Shown here: positions 34,878 to 46,610 of the stretch, in pieces
Layout: every line of letters begins with the position of its first letter
Position numbering within the stretch: the stretch's first letter is position 1
Origin: Valencia hispanica
Lineage: Eukaryota; Chordata; Actinopteri; Cyprinodontiformes; Valenciidae
NCBI GenBank assembly: GCA_963556495.2
Contig: OY747705.1
Location: 29,470,501 to 29,534,500, forward strand
Reading direction: 5' to 3'
DNA: 64,000 nucleotides
The notes under the pieces: generated by a model
The model's database searches: none
Told to the model about the DNA's origin: nothing
The model's input: the letters and a program-made list of their open reading frames with translations, nothing else
Position numbers and translations under genes: made by a program

Positions 34878-36161
34878 GTAAAGACAGTCAAGAGTTAATT
34901 TCACTGTTTGTCAAAATTTGAAGAAGTCCTCAGTGAACCTAGACTAGAAATCTAGACTAACCGTAAAACAAAACATTTTGCTCTTCAGATTGGTCTAGCC
35001 ATGCTCCATTGTAGCCTCAACAGGTCTACAATTGCCTCAGCTTAGTGTTGGGTTGGCCAGTCACAGCTTTTTGTAGGGAGACGTTGGGCAGGCTTAGCAC
35101 CATTATGGCAGAGCTTTTTTTTTTCACGATGACAATATGGCTGCAATGGAGCATGACAACAAAGATGGCGCCCATTAATATTGCAGTATAACTTGTCAGT
35201 ACACCAGATATTCTCATATTTTTCAAACAAAAATGACAGAAGTTGTTGATGTTGTTGTTGGACACCATGACTGCTCAAATCTTCTTCTTCAACGATGTAT
35301 GGCGCACTGTCCCGTTTACTGATTTCCGTCGCTATGAATACGTCACATTGTTCATTTCTCTGATTGGTCTTAGCACTGTGCAATTGCATGCAGAGACAGT
35401 CTGAAAGACAATCGTAGATTCCGCCCCTAGGACTGAGCTCTGTCTATGGGTCATGGTCAGACTGTATATTTATATATTTAGGATGGCTTGCCAGGCTACA
35501 ATGAACCTGCAGTTATTCTGAATTTTAGTACTTGGAAACAACTATTGTCTGACTCACAAAATAAACTATATCAATTAGCCTATTCAATGAAAGAAAAATA
35601 AGAAAGAAAATACACTGCACTGCCTTCTGCTGAGGTCACCAATGTCTTCTAAATTCACAAAAAAGTCCCAAGCCTGTCTCCACAGTTCTCCTACTTTCTT
35701 TCCATAGCAATAATTTCCATTATTCTTCTACTTCAAACATGCTGAGGATAGGCCACAGAGGGGCCAAACCAATTTAAGATAATGACAGCTATCATCTCAA
35801 AAGGCATTTCCAGGAAACAGCAAATTACTTTTGCATTTGGCGTCTGAAAAGGTGAAAGGGATAAGCAATAATACACTGGAAGTCAACGTGAGAAACATTG
35901 ATTTAAGTCCTGAAGCTCTTATGACGACAAATCTAGAAAAATGTCAGCCCCCCTTTAATTTGTGAAACATTAGAGGCAATTAAGACTTATCAATCGTAAT
36001 TGGTTATTTTGTAGGTCACATTTTACTGGAAAGTTTTTATACTCTTTACTACCATCAAAACAGGATCCTGTTTTTATTCAGTTATTCAACTGAGGCTCTT
36101 TTGAAACTATTGTGTGTCAGTCATCAGTCTTGTGTTTTTATGTTTCAATTATGTTTCCTAG
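34878..36161. other. pex5l intron, 1.28 kb
   Basis: Begins GTAAAG and ends TTTCCTAG. The part at 34980-35500 is GC-richer and repeat-like but I could not delimit an element. Frames on the - strand at 35026-35389 overlap in different frames and are not supported as genes. Confidence 0.5.
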
Positions 36162-36282
36162 TTACCATTGGTTCGTTGGATAAATGGGAAGAACTTAATC
36201 CCAACACTGAGAGGAATGGCAACCGAAAATGGAAGCTGGAGAGAAGGTGTTCTTCCAAAAATTCATCCAATGAGTTCCTGTG
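36162..36282 (+). CDS. pex5l: PEX5-like, coding exon (linker)
   Basis: This is a 121-bp exon between atgtttcctag and gtaggt, entering in phase 1 and leaving in phase 2. It encodes VTIGSLDKWEELN, a basic stretch, then SSKNSSNEFLW; the terminal tryptophan codon is completed by the next exon. The LDKWEEL and final LW blocks correspond to the PEX5L linker between the N-terminal region and the HCN-binding segment. An in-frame stop (TAG) follows immediately in the intron, which supports this donor. Confidence 0.88.
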
Positions 36283-37396
36283 GTAGGTTCTAATCTTTTT
36301 GTTCTTACAATAAATAAAAAATATAACAAATTATCCACCACCATATCCTAATACTTCCTTTTAGTAATTTGTACTTTACATAATTTACGAATAGTGGAGG
36401 TAACTAATCCCAACCAAGTCATAATGCTCATGGTTTCTCATCCATACCCATAATTGCTCCCTTGTCAGCTGAAAAGTGAGTAATCAGTAATGTTAGCATA
36501 TTGAGAATGCCTAAAGTAGCAACGGATGTGACTTTTGTTCTTGAAAAGTCTTGTTCATAATGAAATAGACCCTCAGACTCTGCTCATTAAGCAGCCCAGC
36601 ACCGTCTGCACAATGTAGACAAAATTCCAATCACACTAAGACTAGTTTGTAAATACAGTTTGTCTATTACAAGGAAGTAATATTTTTTATGTGAATTTTC
36701 AACATCAGAACCATAAAGCTCTCTTGCTTTGCTTATAATAACAATATAAACTCACCATCCTTGATCAAATAACAAATACTTGTTTTTCCTCATCCCCACC
36801 ATAATAAAATTTAATATAATAACTATGACTGCCACATACATAAAAATGTGATGAACAATAAACTTTATAACAAAACTGATTTATTTTGCCTTCATAACAT
36901 CATCTAATATCACAACTGTTTGTAGGCAACAATGATCATTTGTTATTCAGAGCTTAATATTCGAATTTAGTTATTCATCGATAAAATCATTTATCAAATA
37001 ATCTGTTAATTAAATAAAATCAAAATAAATGTGTTCAAAAAGGCCGATTTGCATAGATCTGTATTTTTTATAAACTCCCACTGTAATGCAGATTTTAACA
37101 GGAATTACCAACATGTTAATTTTCTGTAATTGGCCACAATTTTAGAAATGTGACTTTCTTTCTGTTAAATAATAAGAAAAACACTGTTATATTTAAAGCA
37201 GATGATGATGTTCCAAACACCTTCTTCCTGGAAACAGATTAAAAACAAAGGTTTTGTTTTTACCCTCTAACATTAATTACATCCAAAGCATCAACATGAT
37301 GTAAAATGATAAGCTATCTATCCAGTAAAAAATAAAAAATAAACTCATAATCTGCTGTAATCCAGATAGTATTGATGTTGATGTTTTCTCCTCTAG
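36283..37396. other. pex5l intron, 1.11 kb
   Basis: Begins GTAGGT and ends CTCCTCTAG. AT-rich, with no element or RNA gene recognised. Confidence 0.6.
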
Positions 37397-37490
37397 GTCT
37401 ATAGACTATAAAATCCAGTCCGACTCCTCTAATAAGAACATGTTGGAAGCAAACACCAAAGCAGAACCAGAATTAGCCCTTGCATCACAA
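37397..37490 (+). CDS. pex5l: PEX5-like, coding exon (linker)
   Basis: This is a 94-bp exon between ttctcctctag and gtaagt, entering in phase 2 and leaving in phase 0. It encodes SIDYKIQSDSSNKNMLEANT and then an acidic/alanine stretch, PELALASQ. Sequence conservation to other vertebrate PEX5L proteins is modest here, as expected for this linker. The strong splice sites and exact phase fit with both neighbours are the main support. No other open frame bridges them. Confidence 0.82.
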
Positions 37491-38511
37491 GTAAGTATTC
37501 AATATTACAGGAAATGATAGCTACTGATAGATAATGTCACTACTGTGTGCTCTATATGTGCAATTTAAACACTATTCATGTGAAACAATCATCATTTTGA
37601 CATTTAAAATTTGTTTAACTTATTTAACAACCGCACACTTGTGTCTAATAATTCACCCTGTTCTGTCATTGTTTAGCCATCATTTTGTCCTAACACCTAC
37701 AATTCTTCCATTTCAGCTCAACAGGCAGTATATTAGTGGAAGACATGTAAGCCTCCCTATGTATCCTTTCAACAACAAAAGACTTGTACATTTGCACCAC
37801 TACAACAGCATGACATAATCTAAATATTGACCAAAACCTTAATTATTTAAGGAAATCCAGATGTACTGTTAGTGTTTTCTTGTGTGGTGCCATTATGTCC
37901 AAATGTCCTACGCTTCTCTTTTTTGTTGACGCCTTTCAGTAGGTTAACACAAGGAGTCTTGTTTCCAGACGCCATTATTAGATTAATAGCCTTTGAATTA
38001 TTTAGCTGCTTTACTCTGAGCTACTCTGAGCAATTAGTGTGGATCCTACTAAGCAAGCATATATCACCTTTTCAGCTCTCTCATGAATAATGGAGTTTGG
38101 AGTAAAGATAGAAACTCCACATGGAAGGAGGTTATTGACAAACAAGCATAAAAATTTGCTTCATTTATGAATTACAAGCTATCTCTGTGACTCAGATACA
38201 GTAGAGATTAGTTTTATTTTCTTTGTCTGGTTAGTGACCTCCCCCCCCCCCACACACACACCCTCTTCACTATACCAAAACACAGGTGAAGAGCTTGCAT
38301 GCAAAGAGGAAACATGTCTTGCATGATTTCTTCTCTCAACTAACAACAACTGTGTGGCTCAATCATTTGAGCTTAAGGAAAAATCCACCCTGATCCAACC
38401 CAGTTATGTATTACACAGTCATGATAAAAGAATGCCTTTTTTCAGAGCTTTTTGCATTTGGTATGTGTATAGAGAGTGTTTTTGGAGTGCACTATTTAAC
38501 TTCATCTTTTC

Positions 38512-39515
38512 TTAAAGAGGCTATATGCAACTTTTTCCCCAAAATAAACGTAACAATAGCCTTTTTATGGCTATTGCTAGGTGCCCTGCCACACATATTT
38601 AATTACTTTTGTGGTTATGTCTGAGGTTTACCATGGACTCTGTAACATTTTTTGTGGAAAGAATGCCTTGGTTACCTTGTTTCAAGCCATTCTAGCTTCT
38701 AGCATTAAAGTCTGCAGGAAGACTCAGTTGATTTGCGCCAGTTCTCATTAATATTCAATGAGCTAAGCTGCTTGACTCCGATTGGCTAATCGCTAGAGTA
38801 TGAGAGCATGGCTATTCCTTCACCCAGCGCAACAAGTAGGCTAGAGGAACTTTGTTTTTGGCGACGAGAGGGCCTCTGCTAACATAATCCAGCCCTGTTT
38901 GCTTCGGTTTCTTCCATAACATGACAGCTTGGCAACAGCTGTTATCAAATAATTTTAGCTTTATGACATGAACTTAGCTTGGCTAGCGAATGCTAGCATT
39001 GTCCAAATTAAAATAAAACCTGCTAGGCTAGCAAGTGCATTAAACCTGTATAACATAGCATTTTTTTTTACTTACGGGCTGTAGACTGACGCGATGGTAC
39101 TGCTCCAGTTGCGAAGCCTTTGCTGTACTCCCCAAAGTTGACGAGGTCTCCCTCTTCAAAATGTGTTGAACAGATAACTAAATACGTATGATCCTGTTGT
39201 GGCATTGTTCCAAAAATGAACTGAAGCCATTTCATCCTTAACTCTGGGTTCTTGGGCAACATGTGCATTGTTGAACGTGCATTCTTGCATAGGGCACAAG
39301 CCCTTTGATGTTCAGCCATCTTTGCTGTATAGGAAAACTCACTGAGCTACACATATTCTGTGGGCGCGTCTCAAGTGGGAGAGCTCATGAATAGTAATGA
39401 GTAACGAATCACTTCCACGTCAAACTGACGAGCTTTTCAAACACAAACACATATAGACCTTCCACATTTCAAAAAATACAAGTAAAAACGGTTTTGTGTG
39501 GCAGGGCACCTTTAA
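38512..39515. mobile_element. Chimeric TTAA-flanked DNA transposon carrying a THAP-like frame
   Basis: Flanking TTAA is at 38512-38515 and 39512-39515. A 16-bp perfect terminal inverted repeat, AGGTGCCCTGCCACAC, lies at 38579-38594 and in reverse at 39496-39511. The right end is a clean TTAA-AGGTGCCC terminus. The left terminus is instead preceded by 67 bp that match the end of a different TTAA family present at 42477-42981 (TTAAAGAGGCTATATGCAAC, then AAAATAAACGTAACAATAGCC). It therefore looks like a recombinant or nested structure. TTAA targets and a THAP-type protein suggest the Kolobok superfamily. Confidence 0.7.
39068..39319 (-). pseudogene. THAP-type zinc finger frame in a DNA transposon
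   Basis: An 83-residue frame starts MAEHQRACALCKNARS. It shows the C2CH layout of THAP domains: CALC near residues 9-12, an invariant-type tryptophan in MKWLQF (about residue 31), CSTHF with a Cys and His (about residues 51-54), and a late AVPS block like the AVPT-type tail. THAP domains bind DNA and occur at the N-terminus of P-element and Kolobok-type transposases and in host regulators. Here no catalytic domain follows, so the copy is a defective transposase remnant. The start methionine fits the family, whose zinc ligands lie close to it. Confidence 0.65.
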
Positions 39516-39846
39516 GCAAACTTTGCAAATCAGACCCCTGATCATTTAAATAGTAAAACCTTAGAATTGACAGAGGGTATACTTTCTTTTACTGATATTA
39601 AAAGCAAGAAAGACGGACAAAATTTATTCTAATAGTAGACCATGGTCTACAGAGTATAACAATAGCCTGAACTTTGCTTTACTGCAACCATGATTGTAAC
39701 CAATGGGTACAATACTGCTAACAGGCAACACTCTCTGTTCAATTGATTTTGCATTTAAAATAGTGAACTTTTTGTGCCCCATGCCGAAAAGAGAAGCATG
39801 ATTTAACAGCAGCAATGAACAGGATTGGAACCTGACAGCCAATGTT

Positions 39847-39849
<3 letters not shown>

Positions 39850-39894
<45 letters not shown>

Positions 39895-39990
39895 GTGTGT
39901 GTGCGTGTGCGCCATAGACTGGTGTGCGTGTGTGTGTGTGCGTGTGTGTAGGTGCGTGTGTGCGTGTTTAGGTGTGTGTGTTGTTGATAA
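39850..39990. repeat. Compound TA / TG microsatellite
   Basis: A run of TA repeats (about 39851-39892) is followed by TG-rich repeats with interruptions up to about 39985. Chance frames through it on the - strand are not genes. Confidence 0.9.
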
Positions 39991-40975
39991 GTTTGAAGTT
40001 TGAAGTAAGTTCAGTAAATGACAATTTTTCTTGTAGCAGCAATTCTTCTGGAAACTGTGGGAATGAAACAAAAACTGATTTACCTGTTTTGTGCCTCTTT
40101 TGGGTGGATTTTTCCTTTAAAATGCCAACTGCAGTGTATTAAAATCTCTTTAACCATCCCAAAGGGCATTAGAAACTCCAAATCTGGAAAGACATTGCTT
40201 CTTTAAAATATGCATTGGCTTTTTTTATTTTCCTCATTTATTTAGTGGCATCAGCCTAAATTAGATTTCTATGATGGCAGTCAGTAGAGATGGGGATTGC
40301 TACAGGTAGTAACGTATCTAACTCCCAAGCAATAAAAGCACAAGACAGAACTGTATTGGTCTCTGTAATAGACCTACTTGCCCTGGGATACATGTAGCCT
40401 TTGCTATTTGCACTAAATATTCTGTCATATCACAGCAGACAAGGAAAGGTTATCTAAAAAACATTTACTGAGGAGATTTTTGATTTTTTAAAAACTAATG
40501 GAAATTACACTGCAGTCTGACAAAGCCAAACTACCGTACATGCATGAATTTAACAGGATTATTATTTTTAAAGCAGGCCAAAGCATTGCATCTAAGTTTG
40601 TCACAGAGAATATATCAGCTTCTTTTTTATTGTTGCATGTGCAGGTGCACAGAAATTGGGCCAGGCTTGGAAATTGAGAGAAGCCTGTTATTCAGATGTG
40701 GACTGGAGGGTGGGGGTGTATAGTGGTGGTGGTTGCTGACATTAGTGATTCTGCTACCCTTCCTAAGCATGTCAGAGGCTTTGTTGAAGCAGGGATATTT
40801 ACTCAGCCCTGAGAAAGCAGCGACGGCTGACCCTGCACACTCTCCCAAACTGCCTCTTCCTCTGGCTGCGTGTGTGTGCTGTGATGTGCTATGTGAATGT
40901 AAAGGTGTATGTATAATAGACTTTTTTGGCATAAATGTTTATGTTATGAAATCTGTGTATGCATGTGTGTGACAG

Positions 40976-41071
40976 GCTCGTCTAACGAAGGAGCAGCGCT
41001 GGGGGAGCGCCCTCCTGTCAAGACATCAGTCCCTGGAGGAGGAGTTTGAGCGAGCCAAGGCTGCTGTTGAG
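40976..41071 (+). CDS. pex5l: PEX5-like, coding exon (HCN-binding segment, first part)
   Basis: This is a 96-bp exon, phase 0 to phase 0, between gtgtgtgacag and gtaagc. It encodes ARLTKEQRWGSALLSRHQSL and then EEEFERAKAAVE. This is one of the most conserved parts of PEX5L. Together with the next exon it forms the stretch known in mammalian TRIP8b to contact the cyclic-nucleotide-binding domain of HCN channels and oppose cAMP. That role is family knowledge; the sequence shows only the conserved residues. The next exon is 15 kb downstream and joins in phase as VE-SDTEFWDKM. Confidence 0.95.
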
Positions 41072-41284
41072 GTAAGCTGAGAGCAGCATAGTGCTACGCT
41101 TCACATCTGTCACCTGTCAAAGACAAGGCATCTACCCCGCCAACTTTAATGAGATTTAACATGAATTGCCAAGATGGTTTTTCAATTTCCAGCAGCTGAA
41201 ACCTGTTTAATCTGTGTAATGTCCTTGTCAAGAATATATTTTATACAGGTATGAGATATTGTAGCCATTTTTGTTGAATTCTTT

Positions 41285-41365
41285 TAAATGGTAAAGAGTA
41301 AATGGCCTGTACTTGTATAGCACTTTAAATAGTCCCTGAGGACCCCAAAGCATGAAAACCACCTG
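41285..41365. repeat. Short dispersed repeat fragment
   Basis: AAATGGCCTGTACTTGTATA and CCCTGAGGACCCCAAAGC are phrases common to a fish interspersed repeat whose ends I could not define here. Confidence 0.4.
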
Positions 41366-42476
41366 TTTCCACCCACGGTCTTTTGTTAAAGCTTTTTTGT
41401 TTTAGAAGTTAAAAGGCTGTGACAGGCGGTGGAATAGTGACAAAAACAGATGATTGAGATTTATTTATTTTTTTCTCAATCCAAGCAATAATTATAAAAT
41501 TGTTATCTTAGGGACACAAACAATGCTAACCATTTGGATTAAGCTTTGATTAAAACTCACACTTTGAAGTCAAGGGACCCAAATGAGTCACTGCAGAAAA
41601 ATTGCTTTAAGCATTTTTTTAAGCTTAAGTCTTTTTATCTGTTGCATTTCTATTTAGAACCATACAGTTTGAACCCCTTTTTGTTATATTGTTTTAGATT
41701 TTTAAACAATTTTTTTCATGATAGCACCCCCTATTTTATCCCAGAACAAAGAAAACAAACAAAACAAAGCAGGTTTATTAAAATAGAATGTTATGGGTGG
41801 TTTATCGAGATCATTAGGTGTTGGGTTAATATATTTTATTTCGATGCAGTAATGCAGCAAAATTCAACATTCAGTTTGGAGTACTACATTACTCTGCTCC
41901 AAACTAGTGATTAAATATGTAAGCTTTTTTTTTTATTATTTCAACCCAACGGCCCATGTTGAAAAATGTAGTCACAGATATGATCCTCTGTGATGGCTAA
42001 ATTAGAGTACATAAAGAAAATCTTAAATATAATTGTTTATTTAAAAATCTTAGAAGCCTTAGAATCTTATTTATTTGGTGCTGAAAGTTTTAAAAGGCTC
42101 TTAGCATTGTCAGAAATCTGTTAGGGAGACAAAAAGTTCAATATAGTTATTTTTCTTTATTTAATATAAAGCAAAAAATGTGTGAGGTGAAAATATTTTA
42201 ACATCAGAATGTATTCGTAGAAAATGTCATCAGAAATTATGTCATCTCTTAAAATAAAAAAATAAGCTATTTATCAAAGCCATTCAGATTAGGGCTGCAG
42301 ATATACTAATTCACAAAGTTCAAAGTGGAATTAATGTAATGGTGCTTATTGAATCAGCATACAGTCCGGTGTTGATATATTTGGTAGATGAAAGTTGTCA
42401 TTTGCACACTACTCCTTTAGTTATAGTTTCAGTAAGCTCCGCTGTACAATTTGCATTAGAGATTAATCAGACATTC

Positions 42477-42981
42477 TTAAAGGGGCAATATGCAATTTTC
42501 TGAAATTTAAACTCGCGACTGACACCTGTGGCCAAAAACGGAACTGCTCTTCCTTTCTACTCTCACCCGCAGCGCGCGCTCGTACGCCGGTCGCTCTCAA
42601 TCTTCGATTTTTTTCAGGCACTTGTCAGGAGTTGAACTTTTTTAGTCTTATGTGGAGTTACTGTTGGTGTCAAAGTTGTCCTTAGTCTCCTCTGTGTATT
42701 CGCACAATCCAATGAACTGCTTTCGAGTGCTGACTAGCGGTGGTGGCAGAGTGATCTGAAACATTTAACATGAACGCGCTTGACGTCACATCCGCAGACA
42801 GCGCGGGAAAATCCGACCCGACAGAAAATAGAAACATTTGATACGGGCTTATAGGTGCATCCACTGTGAGCTGACAAGGTGTCAGTATGCTCATCAGGAG
42901 ATGTTTGAGTCATAAATGGTCAAATAAAAAGGCTATTTTTACGTTTTATTTTGGGAAAAAAGCTGCATATAGCCCCTTTAA
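42477..42981. mobile_element. TTAA-flanked miniature inverted-repeat element
   Basis: Left end TTAAAGGGGCAATATGCA and right end (reverse complement) TTAAAGGGGCTATATGCA match at 17 of 18 bases, each starting with TTAA, over a 505-bp element. The interior is GC-rich with no transposase frame. The right end continues AGCTTTTTTCCCAAAATAAA and then ACG and AATAGCC, which matches the isolated terminus at 38512-38563. This shows the two belong to one family. TTAA targets fit Kolobok or piggyBac-type elements. Confidence 0.8.
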
Positions 42982-45824
42982 AGATCTCGGTGTCAGCAAA
43001 AGCTAAAATGATTCCACTCACTTTCTCGAACATGTAAAACAGAAATCCACATTTGACCCAATGCAGGCGGATCTCCCCTCAGCACCAATAATGCAGCATA
43101 GATCATGGTAAAAACCAGTGCATCCCTAAAAGTAAAAGTTTCTGGTGCTCAAAAGGCCCAGATTGGAGAGTAACTGCACACATATGACTTTCTAAAAACA
43201 CTCTCCTTTCTTATTGATGCGTAAAGATCTTCTAACAGAGCAAGAACTACTTTTTCACACTTGAACTTTGTAACTTTAATTGTAAGCTATCGTATAGCAA
43301 ATTTGGCATGTCAATCCTTTAAGTTATCTTGAATTTGGTCACATATACTTTGGGAAATTACACACAAGTTGCTACAGTGGTGTAATCTTCAGGAAGCACT
43401 GATTAGTGCTGGGGGGGGGGTTTACCAATATATACGACATATTACACAGTACATTTATGAAGCATTCAGTCGTACTCTAGGGCTGTTAAACAGATTTAGT
43501 AGAAAATCAAAGAGAATCTCTTGCGATGCCTCAAAGAAATGTTTAAACTATAGAATTCCAATGAGGGGAGGATGCTGCTATCTATGAGCCAAACAAACTA
43601 TATAAAAGTTCATGTAATCTATTAATTGTGTCAAAATCTACCTTTATACTTCTCAGCCTTTTACACCTCAGTCAAATGATCCTGTTTGTACCTCTTAGAA
43701 TGTATTTTTCCCTGTGGTGAAAGCTGACAGTGATGCTAACTCCACCTAAACTTCACGGGATCACTGACACAGAAATATATTCATGACTCTACACGCTAAC
43801 AATAGGAAGGTAAAAAGGTTAGTAATTTGCAGCCAGACATATCGGATATCACAGGAGACGGAACAGCTATAGTGATTAGAGGTAAATCTATTAATCTGTG
43901 TGTTAGCATGGTAAATGTGATGAGTTGTGGAAAATGCCAGATGCTCTTCTACTACTATACAACGGGGTTTCCAATAATCATGTTCCCATGTAAGGAAATA
44001 ATTGTTTTTAACAGAAAAACAGGTGCAAAAAAATATTAGTAGCAAACATTTGGAACTATACAGGAATGGGTGTTTTTTGTTATTAAAGCTTAAACATAAT
44101 GGATTATGTGTTGTGCATGGGTTCTAAAAATCTCTGCCCGAGTTTATTTTGTAATGATGTGATTTATTTGTGCTCATTTTTTAAATGAATTATTCTGAAT
44201 GCCAGAACCTGCACATAATTATTTAATATTGTCTTTATGATTACATAATTTTTCATAATTAAATTAGAGTATAGTTACATTACAGTACTCCTAGTACTGT
44301 TTACTGAATACTTTTTTACTCTTAACTGATGACCGTTTATTTACTCTACTTGAGTAAAAATATATTAAAGTAGTGCTAATCTACCCATCTTTGATCATAT
44401 ACAGTATAAGAAGCAAAGAAGAAGACTGTGAGAAAGTTATAGCAGAGGTTTCAGGAACTGGGAATCCCTTTCCAAACTTAGCAATGATGTCACATCTTGG
44501 GTAAGCCAGAAACCCTCACCTCTGGCCTGAATACAAACAAGACATGCACAGCAGGTGAGCAATGAAATCCTGCAATACTGCTGGACAAAGCATCTCAGCT
44601 TGACGCATCGACTGGTAACAGCATCCTGCAGCCTCAGTGCCAGCTTCCTCTCTGGAAAAGTTGTGGTGCAAGCAGGCTTAATGATTTTTGCATTTCTTTT
44701 GCTTTGGTTGTAAGCATCAAAGGTTCACATCACATAAGTTTAGTTTGAAAGGCAGTGCATACTTATGCCCTTTCATATTAATCTAGAAATTCAGAAAGAG
44801 ATAGCTCAAAGAATATTAAATCAGGACTGAGCTTTTCATTTTAATACATTGGATTAGAAAAGCCAGACAAACAAGGAAATTAGGGCCCTGTGAGGCAGCA
44901 GAAAAAGAATTAGTCAGAGAAGCATGAGCTCCATCTTACAAAGTCGTTCTTGATAAGAAAAAGTAAGGTTTTATGTCTTTATTCATAAAAATCAGTCGAG
45001 AAGGGGGGAGAAAAAGGTAGTGATCCAAGAGATACAGCTCAGCTTTGAATTTTATTTCCAGGAAGGCGATAAAGACATATTTAAAGGAAGTAAATGGCTG
45101 TGCATTTCAAATGAGGACACTGTCAATTAATCTGAGCTGGTGACTTTGGTGAATATTTAGAGACAATAAAAATGCTCCCACACTGGTGATAAAATGAGAT
45201 AAAGGTGACAAAGTCAGTAAAAGGAGCGAAGAAATACAGTCATGTAATACTTGTATTTCTTCTTTCTTCTTCTAAGGTCTTGTAGTGTTTTATGTCTGTG
45301 GTTCCAAGTCTTCATTATTTTCTTGTCTCCATCATCTCATTTGACCTATCACTTGCTTCTTTGTTCACATGTGAATAAAAGAATTGCATGATGCTTTCAA
45401 CAACAGAAGTAAGAATTATATTTTGACCATACTGTTATGTTAATTATAAGTACAAAATATTTTTTAGAACTTTTTTTAATAATGGTTGTAATTTACAACT
45501 AGAGAAGCACCTGCTTTACTGAGCCCTACTTGTCATCTGTTTTTCCCTGTTGGTAGCCCATGGATAAGCTACTATGTGTAGCCATGTGGATCTCATTAGT
45601 CTTTATCAAATCTTTCTTTTTACAGCATGTTCATGTTACAGCATAAAATAGTGTTTGTCATCTTCCATTTTATCAGAGCAATAACTATGAATAAACGGCT
45701 ACAAGATGGCCGTTTGTGCATGCAGGCAATTTTATGTTGAAGTTTGCAAAATGCATTAATTTTGTATTGTATTTTGTATTAATTAATTATTTAACAATAT
45801 TTAAAAGCATAATTTAGAATAGAA

Positions 45825-46610
45825 TAGAATATTTATTGCACAATATAAAATAGATTGCAAACAATACATACTTTGTAACTTGGAACTGAAACAGCTCACT
45901 GCTAACCACAACAAACAGCCACTAAAACCAGACAGCAAACCATTCATTCAGCCATAATAAATAGTTTAGCAAAACAGTTTGCTAATTTTTCATTTGTTCA
46001 CAAGCAAACATCCTTAAATTAAAAAAACAAAAATCAAAATCAAAGCAGATCTTTCATAACCCCCCAGATCACCTGTCTAGTGCAAGGCAACGCGGAGAGA
46101 TGCAGGACAAATAATCAACCAATCACACACACAGATATTAGAGCAATTTAGAGTAACCAGTCATAATTTTGGAGTATGGGAGGGTGACAGAGCACCTGGA
46201 ACGAATCCATGCCTGCTCAGGGTGGCCATTTAAACCCCACAGAGAAAAGAATACAAAAGACATATAATGTCAGGCCCAAAATTATTCACACACCTGTTAG
46301 ATTTAGAGTTTAAATTATTTTTATTCAACCAAAAAGTTTGAGATGGGCATTTCTTAATAGATAATAAAACAACATAAAAAATTTATCAGTTTTGAAAACT
46401 TAAATGTGACAGTTTTTATTTACATTTTAGTAAATGAGGTGATGAAAAATAAATATACCTTTTTTAATAATGTGGGGAACATTTTATTGTCATTATAGCA
46501 ATCAAACCCTTCTGATGAATACTGAGCAGCTTTTGCATGTTTCCACTGCTATTTTGATGCTTTATCTTTGGTGAAGAGCTCCAAGTGTTTGAGAATAAAA
46601 GATCAGAAAT
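45825..46610. repeat. Cluster of decayed repeats (LINE tail, dispersed repeat, Tc1 end)
   Basis: Three pieces follow one another. A GAATA-type tail lies at 45825-45850. A decayed copy of the dispersed repeat of 32165-32526 lies at about 46065-46250, with TTTTGGAGTATGGGAGGGTGA. A Tc1-like end begins CAGGCCCAAAATTATTCACA near 46270 and retains AAGAGCTCCAAGTGTTTGAG near 46573. No intact frame remains. Confidence 0.5.

Larger units (their letters stand above)
37491..40975. other. pex5l intron, 3.49 kb
   Basis: Begins GTAAGT and ends GTGTGTGACAG. Contains the TTAA-type element with a THAP frame (38512-39515), a C-run/CA-run near 38240-38265 and a TA/TG microsatellite (39850-39990). The remainder shows no gene. 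Confidence 0.65.
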
